Both the position numbers and the translations under genes were made by a program. Shown one piece after another: positions 37,420 through 45,877 of a stretch of DNA of 46,124 nucleotides; position 1 is the stretch's first letter, and each line of letters starts with the position of its first letter. The DNA comes from Deltaproteobacteria bacterium (GTDB lineage: Bacteria > Desulfobacterota > Desulfuromonadia > Geobacterales > Pseudopelobacteraceae). The DNA is taken from assembly GCA_021778115.1 (NCBI GenBank), contig JAJYCS010000009.1, positions 1 to 46,124 of the forward strand, read 5' to 3'. The notes under the pieces are model-generated. The model had not been told where the DNA came from, did no database searches, and saw only the letters and a list, made by a program, of their open reading frames with translations.

Positions 37420-38516
37420 TCGATCGACGTCTGGTAACCAACTATGACTGGACCCTGCTGGGGATCGTGGTGGCGATCTGTCTGTTGGGTATCATGAATA
37501 TCTACAGCGCCTCTGCCCCCTACAAACTGGTCGGGGCGCCCTATTACCTCAAACAGATCAACTGGATGGCGGCAGGTCTGCTGATCACCCTGCTGATCTG
37601 CTCAGTGGATTACCACCTGCTGGAAGACGTCGCCTATTGGTTTTACGGCTTCCTCGTACTGCTGCTGCTGGCGGTCTTGCTGGTGGGCAAGCGAACGCTG
37701 GGGGCCACGCGCTGGCTTGATCTGGGCTTCTTCACCATTCAGCCATCCGAGTTGATGAAGATAGGCATCATCCTCGCCTTTGCCCGCTTCTTCAATAATT
37801 ACCAGGTGGTAGGTGGGCTTGCCATCAAGGATATGCTCTATCCGTCGCTCCTTTTGGGGGTGCCGATCCTGCTGATCATGAAACAGCCCGATCTGGGCAC
37901 TGCGGTCCTGGTGATCCTGATCGCCCTTTCCATGGCCCTGTTCGTGGGGTTGCGCTGGAGCACCGTGTTCAGTTTTGTCCTGGTCACCGTACCGGTGGCC
38001 TGGATCGGCTGGACCTCCATTCTCAAACAGTACCAGAAAAACCGGCTCCTTGATTTCATCAACCCTGAGCGTTCGCGGCTTGGCAGCGGCTATCATATTA
38101 TTCAGAGCAAGATTGCCGTTGGTTCGGGAGGGTTCTGGGGCAAAGGGTATGTCAAGGGGACCCAGGCCCAGTTGCGTTTTCTGCCGGAGCAGCACACCGA
38201 CTTCGCCTTTTCGGTCTATGCGGAGGAGTGGGGCTTTCTGGGCTCTCTGGTGCTGATTGCGCTCTATCTCTCGCTCATCATCTGGGGGCTGACCATCGCC
38301 CGGCGTTGTAATGACCGTCTGGGGGCCCTTCTGGCCGTGGGGGTCGCGGCCATGCTCTTCTGGCACACGGTGATCAATATCGGCATGGTCATCGGCCTCT
38401 TCCCGGTGGTGGGGGTGCCGCTGCCATTTTTTTCCTATGGCGGCACCTCAATGATTACCTCCATGGTGGGGGTGGGGATACTCCAGAACATAAGTATGCG
38501 GAAATTCATGTTCTGA
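37416..38516 (+). CDS. rodA: Peptidoglycan glycosyltransferase RodA (SEDS)
   Basis: RodA is the SEDS-family polymerase of the elongasome. The 366-residue protein has about ten hydrophobic segments, the LGATRWLDLGFFTIQPSELM motif, FINPERSRLGSGYHIIQSK, the GSGGFWGKGYVKGTQ loop, LPEQHTDFAFSVYAEEWGF and the C-terminal GVPLPFFSYGGTSM. All are RodA/FtsW hallmarks, and its position after PBP2 marks it as RodA. No clear terminator follows it before the promoter at 38547. Confidence 0.97.
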   Translation: MIDRRLVTNYDWTLLGIVVAICLLGIMNIYSASAPYKLVGAPYYLKQINWMAAGLLITLLICSVDYHLLEDVAYWFYGFLVLLLLAVLLVGKRTLGATRWLDLGFFTIQPSELMKIGIILAFARFFNNYQVVGGLAIKDMLYPSLLLGVPILLIMKQPDLGTAVLVILIALSMALFVGLRWSTVFSFVLVTVPVAWIGWTSILKQYQKNRLLDFINPERSRLGSGYHIIQSKIAVGSGGFWGKGYVKGTQAQLRFLPEQHTDFAFSVYAEEWGFLGSLVLIALYLSLIIWGLTIARRCNDRLGALLAVGVAAMLFWHTVINIGMVIGLFPVVGVPLPFFSYGGTSMITSMVGVGILQNISMRKFMF

Positions 38517-38546
38517 TTTCGGGTGGACCGTGCCTGAAATGATCCG

Positions 38547-38576
38547 TTGACTTTGTGAAAACGCCAATGATATTTT
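38547..38576 (+). promoter_or_regulatory. Putative promoter of the small exported protein gene
   Basis: TTGACT (38547-38552) and TATTTT (38571-38576), or ATATTT one base earlier, have a 17-18 bp spacer. They lie in an AT-richer stretch about 90 bases before the ATG at 38666. With the terminator at 38994 this makes the gene a likely single-gene transcript. Confidence 0.6.
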
Positions 38577-38624
38577 TGTAACAATTCAGAAACACTTCGG
38601 CCACCGTACGCCACCACACCAACC

Positions 38625-38639
38625 GGGGCCGAGGGCCCC
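38625..38639 (+). other. GC-rich hairpin in the 5' leader of the small exported protein gene
   Basis: GGGGCC-GAG-GGCCCC is a perfect 6-bp stem with a 3-base loop. It lies in the predicted leader 26 bases before the ATG and just upstream of the AAAGGAG box. It has no T tract, so it is not a terminator. It may stabilise the mRNA. Confidence 0.4.
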
Positions 38640-38665
38640 ACACCCAGAAAGGAGTCATCAGTACC

Positions 38666-38968
38666 ATGAAGAAGCTCGTATCTGTTGTCGCCGTCGCTGC
38701 TATCCTCGCCGTCGCCTCCTTATCGTTTGCCGCCACCATGATGAGGGGCCCCATCTCCAAGATCGTCAAGAACAGCGACGGTACCTACACGGTTACCGTC
38801 CAGGATAGCGCCTCCGGGAAAAACGTCGTGCTGCAGATCAGCGACTCCCTGACCGTCAACAAGCTGAACGATCACCGGATCGTAAACGGTGACGACGTCA
38901 AGGTGAAGTATGAGCAAAAGGGTGGCAAGAACATCAGCGAGAAGTTCCTCAAGTCCGCCGGCTGCTAA
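38666..38968 (+). CDS. Small exported protein of unknown function
   Basis: This 100-residue protein has a clear Sec signal peptide (MKKLVSVVAVAAILAVASLSFA, cleavage after about Ala22). The mature part of about 78 residues is beta-rich and lysine-rich: RGPISKIVKNSDGTYTVTVQ, then NVVLQISDSLTVNKL, then GDDVKVKYEQKGGKN. It ends in a single cysteine (SAGC). The 'I.k......ytv.v.d......v.l.i.d.....kl..G..V.vkY' pattern looks like a small periplasmic OB-fold-type domain, but I cannot name a family. Its own promoter, AAAGGAG box and strong terminator suggest independent and possibly high expression. Confidence 0.85.
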   Translation: MKKLVSVVAVAAILAVASLSFAATMMRGPISKIVKNSDGTYTVTVQDSASGKNVVLQISDSLTVNKLNDHRIVNGDDVKVKYEQKGGKNISEKFLKSAGC

Positions 38969-38993
38969 TACCCCCTCCTGTTTGTACGTTGCG

Positions 38994-39024
38994 CAGCGCA
39001 CCCCACGGGTGCGCTGTTTTTTTT
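38994..39024 (+). terminator. Strong intrinsic terminator after the small exported protein gene
   Basis: A perfect 10-bp stem, CAGCGCACCC (38994-39003) with GGGTGCGCTG (39007-39016), has a 3-base loop and is followed by eight Ts (39017-39024). It lies 25 bases past the stop codon and isolates secA from upstream transcription. Confidence 0.95.
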
Positions 39025-39074
39025 ATGCTATCCGACCTGCCATGGGGTGAAGGAATAGTCACCCCCCTTTTCGG

Positions 39075-39103
39075 TTGAGCAACGGCTGCATCCATGGTAT
39101 CTT
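39075..39103 (+). promoter_or_regulatory. Putative promoter of secA
   Basis: TTGAGC (39075-39080) and TATCTT (39098-39103) have a 17-bp spacer. Transcription would start near 39110, about 26 bases before the secA ATG at 39136. This supports that start over the in-frame ATG at 39094, which lies inside the promoter. Confidence 0.6.
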
Positions 39104-39135
39104 CTCCCGGTTTTTATTTCAGATGGGAGAGGCAG

Positions 39136-41835
39136 ATGATCAGTTCCCTTGTCAAGATGGTGATCGGCAGCAAAAACGAGCGGGAGCTTAAAAAACTCTG
39201 GCCGATCGTTGAGAAGATAAACAGCCTTGAACCGGCCATGCAGGCGTTGTCCGATGATCAGCTGCGTGAGCAGACCGGTCGCTTCAAGGAGCGCCACCAG
39301 CAGGGTGAGACGCTGGATGCCCTGCTGCCCGAGGCCTTTGCGGCCTGTCGGGAGGCTAGTCGCCGGGTATTGGGGATGCGGCACTTCGATGTGCAGATGA
39401 TCGGTGGCATGGTGCTCCATGCCGGCAAGATCTCCGAGATGAAGACCGGTGAGGGGAAGACCCTGGTGGCGACGCTGCCGGCCTATCTGAACGCCATCTC
39501 GGGCAAAGGGGTCCATGTGGTCACGGTAAACGATTACCTGGCCAAGCGCGACTCCGACTGGATGGGGCGGTTGTACCGTTTTCTGGGGCTTCAGGTGGGG
39601 GTCATCGTCCATGGACTGGATGACGAACAGCGTCGAGAAAATTACGCCGCTGACATCACCTACGGCACCAATAACGAATTCGGGTTCGACTACCTGCGTG
39701 ACAATATGAAGTTTTCCCTTGATGATTACGTCCAGCGTGGCTTCAACTTCGCCATTGTGGACGAAGTGGACTCGATCCTCATCGACGAGGCGCGGACCCC
39801 GCTGATCATCTCCGGCCCTACCGAGGAATCCACCGATAAATACTACGCCATCAACCGGATTATCCCCCTTCTGGAAAAAGGTGAGGTCAAGGAGGTGGAT
39901 GCCAATACCCTCTCCGGTAAGCGGAAGGCCTATACCGGCGATTATACCATTGACGAGAAGGCCAAGAACGCCAGCCTGACCGAGCAGGGGGTCTCCAAGG
40001 TGGAACGCCTCCTCAAGGTGGAAAACCTGTACGATCCCCGCAACATCGAGACCTTGCACCATGTCAATCAGGCCCTGCGGGCCCACGCCATGTACCGCCG
40101 CGATGTCGATTACGTGGTCAAGGACGGTGAGGTGATCATCGTCGACGAGTTTACCGGCCGCCTCATGCCGGGTCGTCGCTGGTCCGACGGGCTGCACCAG
40201 GCGGTGGAGGCCAAGGAGGGGGTCCGTATTGAGAGCGAGAACCAGACCCTGGCCACCATCACCTTCCAGAATTACTTCCGGATGTACACCAAACTCTCCG
40301 GCATGACCGGTACTGCGGACACCGAGGCGGAGGAGTTTCACAAGATCTACAAACTGGACGTGGTGGTGATCCCCACCAACCGGCCGTTGTTACGTCCCGA
40401 CTTCCCGGATGTGATCTACAAGACCGAGAAGGAGAAGTTCGACGCGGTCATCAAGGATATCAGGGAACATTACGAGAAGGGGCAGCCCTGTCTGGTGGGC
40501 ACCATCTCCATTGAGAAATCCGAGGTCCTGTCGGAGCTGTTGCGCAAGCAGGCGGTGCCCCATTACGTGCTGAATGCCAAGCAGCATGAGAAGGAGGCCG
40601 AGATCGTGGCCCAGGCCGGCCGTAAAGGGGCCATCACCATCGCCACCAACATGGCAGGCCGCGGTACCGATATCGTTCTTGGGGGTAATCCGGAAGGGCT
40701 CCTGAGGCAGTGGCGGCTGGACTGTCCGGAGGCGACCGAGCAGCAGATCGCTGAACAACTGGAGCAGTTCAAGGCGCAGTGCGCCGCCGAGCATGACGAG
40801 GTGGTGGAGTTGGGGGGGCGAGATATCATCGGCACCGAACGTCACGAATCCCGTCGGATCGACAACCAGCTGCGGGGCCGTTCCGGCCGGCAGGGGGATC
40901 CCGGCTCATCCCGTTTTTATCTCTCTTTGCAGGACGACCTGCTCCGGATCTTCGGTTCCGAGCGGGTGGCCAAGATCATGGACTTCCTCAAGATCGAGGA
41001 GGGTGAGGCGATTACCCACGGCATGATCTCCAAATCGATCGAGAATGCTCAGAAGAAGGTGGAGGCCCACAACTTCGAGATACGCAAGCATCTGATCGAT
41101 TACGACGACGTCATGAACAAGCAGCGTGAGGTGATCTACACCCAGCGCCGCGAGATACTGGCTGGCCAGGACATCCGCGAGAGTTTCATGGAGATGCTGG
41201 ATGATACCATCGCTGATCTGGTAAAGGCCTACGCCTTTGAGAAAGATGCCCCGCAGGACTGGGACTGGGAGGAGCTGACCGAGGCTGCGGGGCGTTGTTT
41301 CGCCCTTCAGCTCGAGCTCTCCCGCGAGATGATCGGCCGGATGACCCCCGACAGCCTGCAGGAGCTGCTGCAGGAACAGGCCCATGCCATCATAGCCCGC
41401 AAGGCGGATGAACTGGGCGATGAGTTGATGGATCACCTGATCCGGGTGGTGATGCTGCAGGCCATCGACATCCACTGGAAGGATCACCTGCTGAACATCG
41501 ATCACTTGAAAGAGGGGATCGGGCTCAGGGGGTATGGCCAGAAGGATCCCAAGCAGGAGTATAAGCGGGAGGCCTTTCACCTGTTCATGGAGATGATCGT
41601 CCGGATCCGCGAGGAGACGGTGGAGAAGGTCTTCTGGGTCCAGATCGCCCATGAGGATGATGTGGAAGAACTGGAAGTGGAGCAGGTGGAGCGGAATCGG
41701 AAGATGCTCCAGACCATGACCAGCAGCGAGGAGCCAAAGGAGCGGGAGCCGGCCAAGAGCGCCAAGCTGGCGGGACGGAATGAGGCCTGCCCCTGCGGCA
41801 GCGGTAAAAAATACAAGAAGTGTTGCGGTAGATAG
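39136..41835 (+). CDS. secA: Preprotein translocase ATPase SecA
   Basis: SecA is the motor that drives proteins through SecYEG. From the ATG at 39136 ([19 protein letters not shown]) it has 899 residues. It shows Walker A in [31 protein letters not shown], the DEVD box in [51 protein letters not shown] and [18 protein letters not shown]. The C-terminal zinc-binding SecB/lipid motif has Cys885, Cys887, Cys896 and Cys897 ([16 protein letters not shown]). argJ begins 2 bp after the stop. Confidence 0.98.
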   Translation: MISSLVKMVIGSKNERELKKLWPIVEKINSLEPAMQALSDDQLREQTGRFKERHQQGETLDALLPEAFAACREASRRVLGMRHFDVQMIGGMVLHAGKISEMKTGEGKTLVATLPAYLNAISGKGVHVVTVNDYLAKRDSDWMGRLYRFLGLQVGVIVHGLDDEQRRENYAADITYGTNNEFGFDYLRDNMKFSLDDYVQRGFNFAIVDEVDSILIDEARTPLIISGPTEESTDKYYAINRIIPLLEKGEVKEVDANTLSGKRKAYTGDYTIDEKAKNASLTEQGVSKVERLLKVENLYDPRNIETLHHVNQALRAHAMYRRDVDYVVKDGEVIIVDEFTGRLMPGRRWSDGLHQAVEAKEGVRIESENQTLATITFQNYFRMYTKLSGMTGTADTEAEEFHKIYKLDVVVIPTNRPLLRPDFPDVIYKTEKEKFDAVIKDIREHYEKGQPCLVGTISIEKSEVLSELLRKQAVPHYVLNAKQHEKEAEIVAQAGRKGAITIATNMAGRGTDIVLGGNPEGLLRQWRLDCPEATEQQIAEQLEQFKAQCAAEHDEVVELGGRDIIGTERHESRRIDNQLRGRSGRQGDPGSSRFYLSLQDDLLRIFGSERVAKIMDFLKIEEGEAITHGMISKSIENAQKKVEAHNFEIRKHLIDYDDVMNKQREVIYTQRREILAGQDIRESFMEMLDDTIADLVKAYAFEKDAPQDWDWEELTEAAGRCFALQLELSREMIGRMTPDSLQELLQEQAHAIIARKADELGDELMDHLIRVVMLQAIDIHWKDHLLNIDHLKEGIGLRGYGQKDPKQEYKREAFHLFMEMIVRIREETVEKVFWVQIAHEDDVEELEVEQVERNRKMLQTMTSSEEPKEREPAKSAKLAGRNEACPCGSGKKYKKCCGR

Positions 41836-41837
41836 CC

Positions 41838-43019
41838 ATGACACCCAAAGGGTTCCAGTTTTCCGCCGTGGAGGCGGCCATCAAGAAACCGGGGCGTAAC
41901 GATCTGGCCCTGATCTGGTCCGAGACCCCGGCAGTGGCGTCAGCAGTCTTTACTACCAACAAGGTCAAGGCCGCGCCGGTGCTGCTCTCCATGGAGCGGA
42001 TCGCCTGCGGGCGGGCCCAGGCCCTGCTGGTGAACAGCGGCAACGCCAATGCCTGTACCGGGCAACAGGGGCTGGCCGACGCCGCTGAGGCCACCCGTAT
42101 CCTGGCGGAAGGGCTGGCGATCCCCGAACAGCTGGTCCAGGTCTGCTCCACCGGCGTGATCGGCGTGCCGCTTCCCATGGGACGCATGCGGGCGGCGCTG
42201 CCCAGGTTGTTGGCCGAGCGGGGCAACGCCACGCTGGACGATCTGGCCGCTGCCATCATGACCACCGACACCTGCCCCAAGATCTCGGTGCGTCAGGGGA
42301 AGGCCGGCGGCGTTGGGTATACCGTGGCCGGTGTCGCCAAAGGGGCCGGCATGATCATGCCCAACATGGCCACCATGCTTTCCTTTATCCTTACCGATGC
42401 GGCCGTGGAGCCGTTCCTGTTGGACGGCCTGTTTCGTCAGGCGGTGGGACGTTCCTTCAACGCCATCACCATCGATGGCGATACCTCTACCAACGACACC
42501 TGTCTCTGTATGGCGAACGGCGCCGCCGGCAATTCCCCTATCCTTGAAGGGAGTCCCGCTGCGGCGGCCTTTGCCACCCTGCTGGACGAGGTGCTGCTTG
42601 ACCTGGCGCGGCAGATTGTTCAGGACGCGGAGGGGGCCACCAAGTTCGTCGAGATCCGGGTCACCGGGGCGGTAGACGATGCCGACGCCCGACGGGCCGC
42701 CCTTGCCATTGCCAACTCCAGCCTGGTGAAGACCGCCTTCTACGGTCAGGACGCCAACTGGGGGCGGATCTTTTGCGCCGTGGGCTACTCGGGGGCGCAG
42801 GTGGATCCCAACCGGCTGGCGCTCTGGTTTGATGAGGTCTGCATGGCGCGGGACGGCATCTTCGCCGGTGGCGATGCCGAGGCTCGTGGTACGGCCGTGC
42901 TGCAGCAGCGCGAGCTGCGGGTGACGGTTGAGCTGGGATTGGGGAGGGGTACGGCCACGGTCTATACCTCCGACCTCTCCCATGAGTATGTCTCCATAAA
43001 TGCCGATTACAGGACCTGA
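41838..43019 (+). CDS. argJ: Bifunctional ornithine acetyltransferase / N-acetylglutamate synthase
   Basis: ArgJ transfers the acetyl group from N-acetylornithine to glutamate, and often also uses acetyl-CoA, in the cyclic arginine pathway. The 393-residue precursor has the self-cleavage site KGAGMIMPNMATML (Thr179 becomes the N-terminal nucleophile of the beta chain), LLVNSGNANACTG, TIDGDTSTNDTCLCMANG and a C-terminal end in SHEYVSINADYRT, all diagnostic. Its start lies 2 bp after the secA stop with no separate promoter visible, so it is probably cotranscribed with secA. Confidence 0.97.
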   Translation: MTPKGFQFSAVEAAIKKPGRNDLALIWSETPAVASAVFTTNKVKAAPVLLSMERIACGRAQALLVNSGNANACTGQQGLADAAEATRILAEGLAIPEQLVQVCSTGVIGVPLPMGRMRAALPRLLAERGNATLDDLAAAIMTTDTCPKISVRQGKAGGVGYTVAGVAKGAGMIMPNMATMLSFILTDAAVEPFLLDGLFRQAVGRSFNAITIDGDTSTNDTCLCMANGAAGNSPILEGSPAAAAFATLLDEVLLDLARQIVQDAEGATKFVEIRVTGAVDDADARRAALAIANSSLVKTAFYGQDANWGRIFCAVGYSGAQVDPNRLALWFDEVCMARDGIFAGGDAEARGTAVLQQRELRVTVELGLGRGTATVYTSDLSHEYVSINADYRT

Positions 43020-43029
43020 GGAGGCCTCC

Positions 43030-43422
43030 ATGAAGGCGATCTTCCCGCTTGCTGTCCTACTTCTGCTGCTTACGGTCATGGGCGCCGGCGCCGCATCGCT
43101 GACGATCACCGAGCTGGCGGTCACCACCAAGGTCTCGCGGGGCAAGCCGATCGATTCGGTGCACCGGATCTCCTATCAGGCGGTGCACGATCTGTACGGG
43201 TTTACCCGTACCCAGTCCGACCTACCCGAGGAGACCACGGTCACCCATCTCTGGTTTCGTGACGGCCAGCAGATCAAGGAGACGAAGTTGCCGATCAAAG
43301 GGCGTCGCTGGCGGGTATACAGCACACTGCCGGTGAATGCCACCAGCGTCGGTTCTTGGCGGTTCGAAGTGCGTGATGCAGCCGGTACGCTCCTTAAGAG
43401 CGCAGAATTTCAGATCCACTGA
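43030..43422 (+). CDS. Exported DUF2914-like protein
   Basis: From the ATG at 43030 behind GAGGAGG, this 130-residue protein has a signal peptide (MKAIFPLAVLLLLLTVMGAGA) and a beta-sandwich-like domain. Recognisable motifs are TVTHLWFRDGQQIKETKLPI, then GRRWRVYSTLPVNATSVGSW, then RFEVRDAAGTLLKSAEFQI. This pattern ('hlWy.dG.......l.i.g.rWR..S...i.....G.W.VeV.d..G.vl....F.i') matches DUF2914 from memory. The function is unknown; it is likely periplasmic. It starts 10 bp after argJ, and its stop overlaps the next start (TGATG). Confidence 0.85.
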   Translation: MKAIFPLAVLLLLLTVMGAGAASLTITELAVTTKVSRGKPIDSVHRISYQAVHDLYGFTRTQSDLPEETTVTHLWFRDGQQIKETKLPIKGRRWRVYSTLPVNATSVGSWRFEVRDAAGTLLKSAEFQIH

Positions 43423-44633
43423 TGCCCCGATCGTGGCGCGCGCATACCCGCATATCGCGCCTCACTATCCGCTGCTTCTGTTCCTTCGCACTCTCCCTGT
43501 CCGTTTTTATCCTGCTCCCGGCGTCTGGAAACTCTGCGGCGAGTGATCCTCTGATTGAAGCCAGCCGGGTGTCGGTCATCGATTTTCTGCTGCAGAAGGC
43601 CATCACCCAGGGCCTCATCACGGGAGCGGTGGTTGTGGTTGGTGACCATCGCGGCATCCGCTACGAACATGCCGTCGGTCTGGGCGGGTTCACCGATGAT
43701 GCCCCGCCGCTTACCACCGCCGCCGTCTTTGACGTCGCCTCCCTGACTAAGGTCTTTGCCACCACCCCCGCCATTGTCAAACTGCTGGACGAGGGGAGGC
43801 TTTCGCTCCTTGATCCCATCTCACGCTGGTTTCCCGAATTTGCCGGCAGTCAGATCACTATCCTCAATCTGCTGACTCACACCTCCGGGCTCCATGACGT
43901 AGGCCTAAACCCTGCCGCGCCGATGCAAAGCGCCATTGAGCGGGCCGCTGAGCAGATCGGTCGTGTTATCCCCGGCAGCCATTTCCTGTACGCGGATATC
44001 AACTTTATCCTGTTGGGGGAGTTGGTGCGTCGTGTCAGTGGTCTGCCCCTCAATCATTTTGCGGAAAAGAACTTCTATAAGCCGCTGAGGATGGTCTCTA
44101 CCGGTTTTCTCCCCCCCCGGAGCCCCTGTACGATCCCCACCCTCGGCAACGCCCAGATCGGGGTCGTACAGGACGGCAATGCCCGCCTGCTCGGAGGGGT
44201 TTCGGGACATGCCGGGTTGTTTAGCTCGGTGGGAGACCTGGCGCGCTTTGCCACCATGCTCCTCGATGGAGGGCAGCTGGAGGGTGTCCGGGTCCTCTCC
44301 GACCGCGCCGTGGCCCAGATGACTGCCCTCTATTTCTTTCGCAATGGCAGAATCGTACGGGGGTTGGGCTGGGATCATGCATCCCCCTTCTCCTCGCCGA
44401 AGGGGGCCATCTTCTCAGAGCTCTCCTACGGTCACACCGGTTACAGCGGCGCCTCGGTCTGGATCGACCCCGACGCCGATCTCTACGTCCTGTTGTTGAC
44501 CACCCGCCTGGATTACCAGCGGCTGCACAGTTTCAACCAACTGCGCAGCGACCTCTCAACCCTCGCGGCGGCACTGTTTGGGGGTCCTGAAAGCAGGTTT
44601 GAGCGTGAAGTGCCGGAAAATACGGGTCCTTGA
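43422..44633 (+). CDS. Exported beta-lactamase-family serine hydrolase
   Basis: This 403-residue protein has a signal-anchor or signal peptide (about 12-40) and a class C beta-lactamase/penicillin-binding-like fold. The catalytic SxxK is VASLTK (Ser107-Lys110). The second motif is YADINF (Tyr190), and the third, in the KTG position, is GHTGYSG (His338-Thr-Gly340). LLTHTSGLHD and GGVSGHAGLFSSVGDLARFA are typical of the family. Such proteins include D-aminopeptidases, esterases and peptidoglycan-modifying enzymes; the substrate cannot be told. Its ATG overlaps the stop of the DUF2914-like gene, so the two exported proteins are translationally coupled. Confidence 0.9.
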   Translation: MPRSWRAHTRISRLTIRCFCSFALSLSVFILLPASGNSAASDPLIEASRVSVIDFLLQKAITQGLITGAVVVVGDHRGIRYEHAVGLGGFTDDAPPLTTAAVFDVASLTKVFATTPAIVKLLDEGRLSLLDPISRWFPEFAGSQITILNLLTHTSGLHDVGLNPAAPMQSAIERAAEQIGRVIPGSHFLYADINFILLGELVRRVSGLPLNHFAEKNFYKPLRMVSTGFLPPRSPCTIPTLGNAQIGVVQDGNARLLGGVSGHAGLFSSVGDLARFATMLLDGGQLEGVRVLSDRAVAQMTALYFFRNGRIVRGLGWDHASPFSSPKGAIFSELSYGHTGYSGASVWIDPDADLYVLLLTTRLDYQRLHSFNQLRSDLSTLAAALFGGPESRFEREVPENTGP

Positions 44634-44658
44634 CACCCTAAAACCGGTATGCTAGTGT
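44630..44658 (+). promoter_or_regulatory. Putative promoter of the response regulator gene
   Basis: A consensus TTGACA (44630-44635), which includes the serine hydrolase stop codon, and TAGTGT (44653-44658) have a 17-bp spacer. They lie about 50 bases upstream of the response regulator ATG. Confidence 0.6.
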
Positions 44659-44709
44659 TTTCCAACTTTTAAGGCCTCATATCCGCAACGCGGCACCGGG
44701 AGGGAACCG

Positions 44710-45807
44710 ATGGGAAACATCTCGATACTGCTGGCTGATGACAGTATCACCATTCAGAAGGTGGTCGGCATTATCTTCGCAGGTGACGGTTACACCCTGA
44801 CTGTGGTGGATAATGGGGCCGCCGCCCTCCAGAAGGCCCAGGAACTGCTCCCCGATCTCCTGTTGATAGACGTCCTGATGCCCGGCATGACCGGTTATGA
44901 GGTCTGTGAGAAGATACGGAACATCCCCGCCCTGGCCACGAAACCGATCCTCCTTTTGACCGGTTCCTTTGAGGCCTTTGATGAAGCACGGGCTGCCAGT
45001 TGCGGCGCCGACGACCATATCACCAAGCCGTTCGAGTCCCAGCAGATCATCGCCAAGGTACAGGAACTGTACGCATTGGGTCAACGCCGGACCAGCGGTG
45101 CTGCACCTGCTGCCGTGGTTGAGACGGTTGCAGCGGCAACGCCGATAGCTGAACCGGCCAGTTTCATCGAACCAACCGCCGTTGCTGCCTCACCCTTTGA
45201 AACCCCGGCACCGGATGCCTCCGCCTTTGATGCGGCCGTCTTTGAGACCACCGACGTCTTTGAACCTACGGCACCGTCCGGTGAACCGGCGCCGGCCATC
45301 TCTCCTGACGATCCCTGGGGTGCCTTTACGCAGGAGCCCGCTCCATCCGCCCCGTTGGCACCACCCGCGCAGGAACAGGGGGGGCTGGAGGCCGATTTTG
45401 AACAGCCGGATGTCTTTGCCCTGATGGCGGAAGAACCGGCGTCACTGCCGCTGGAACAGCCGGAGAACCCTCATATTGGCGCTTCGTGGGTGCCGGTTGA
45501 GGAGCAGACCTTCGAGTTCCAGGAAGAGATCGCCGTGGCGCCGGCTACGGCCCTTACCGAAGATCTGCCGCTCTCAATGGCTGAAGAACCGATTTCCGAT
45601 CTCCCTGCCGCGGCAGAACCGCCGACGATGGTGGCACCTCCCACCGTGGCGGCCGGCGGTGAGGTTGCCCTCTCTGACGAGCAGTTACGGCAGGCGTTGC
45701 TGTCGGTCTCCAAGGAGACCATCGAGCGGATCGTCTGGGAGGTGGTGCCCGACCTGGCCGAGGCGATGATCAAGGAAACCATCCGCAGGATCACCGAAGG
45801 CAGGTAA
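44710..45807 (+). CDS. Response regulator with long acidic linker and conserved C-terminal helix
   Basis: This 365-residue protein has an N-terminal receiver domain (1-125): ILLADDSITIQK, phosphoacceptor Asp54 in LLIDVLMPGMTGYEV, Thr84 in LLLTGS and Lys106 in DHITKPFE. About 185 residues rich in Ala, Pro and Glu (130-315) follow and should be disordered. The last ~45 residues form a predicted helical segment (LSDEQLRQALLSVSKETIER then IVWEVVPDLAEAMIKETIRR). There is no DNA-binding or enzymatic output domain, so output is probably by protein-protein contact. I recall similar C-terminal segments in other deltaproteobacterial regulators, unverified. No kinase is adjacent. Confidence 0.88.
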   Translation: MGNISILLADDSITIQKVVGIIFAGDGYTLTVVDNGAAALQKAQELLPDLLLIDVLMPGMTGYEVCEKIRNIPALATKPILLLTGSFEAFDEARAASCGADDHITKPFESQQIIAKVQELYALGQRRTSGAAPAAVVETVAAATPIAEPASFIEPTAVAASPFETPAPDASAFDAAVFETTDVFEPTAPSGEPAPAISPDDPWGAFTQEPAPSAPLAPPAQEQGGLEADFEQPDVFALMAEEPASLPLEQPENPHIGASWVPVEEQTFEFQEEIAVAPATALTEDLPLSMAEEPISDLPAAAEPPTMVAPPTVAAGGEVALSDEQLRQALLSVSKETIERIVWEVVPDLAEAMIKETIRRITEGR

Positions 45808-45827
45808 GCGGCGCCATATACGGACAT

Positions 45828-45861
45828 GAACGGGGATGGCAACATCCCCGTTCGTTTTTTT
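45828..45861 (+). terminator. Intrinsic terminator between the response regulator and trpD
   Basis: GAACGGGGATG (45828-45838) and CATCCCCGTTC (45843-45853) form a perfect 11-bp stem with a GCAA tetraloop, followed by a G and seven Ts (45855-45861). The T run ends only 16 bases before the trpD ATG, so there is no room for a promoter between them. Confidence 0.92.
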
Positions 45862-45877
45862 AGAGGAGCTGACAGAT

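Noticed and set aside
39094-39135. Earlier in-frame ATG for secA
   Set aside because: It lies within the predicted promoter (TTGAGC-17-TATCTT). The ATG at 39136 matches the usual SecA N-terminus and has GGAG upstream.
45826-45877. Possible tryptophan leader peptide before trpD
   Set aside because: The only short frame through the hairpin ([12 protein letters not shown]...) has no tryptophan codon and no stop before trpD.
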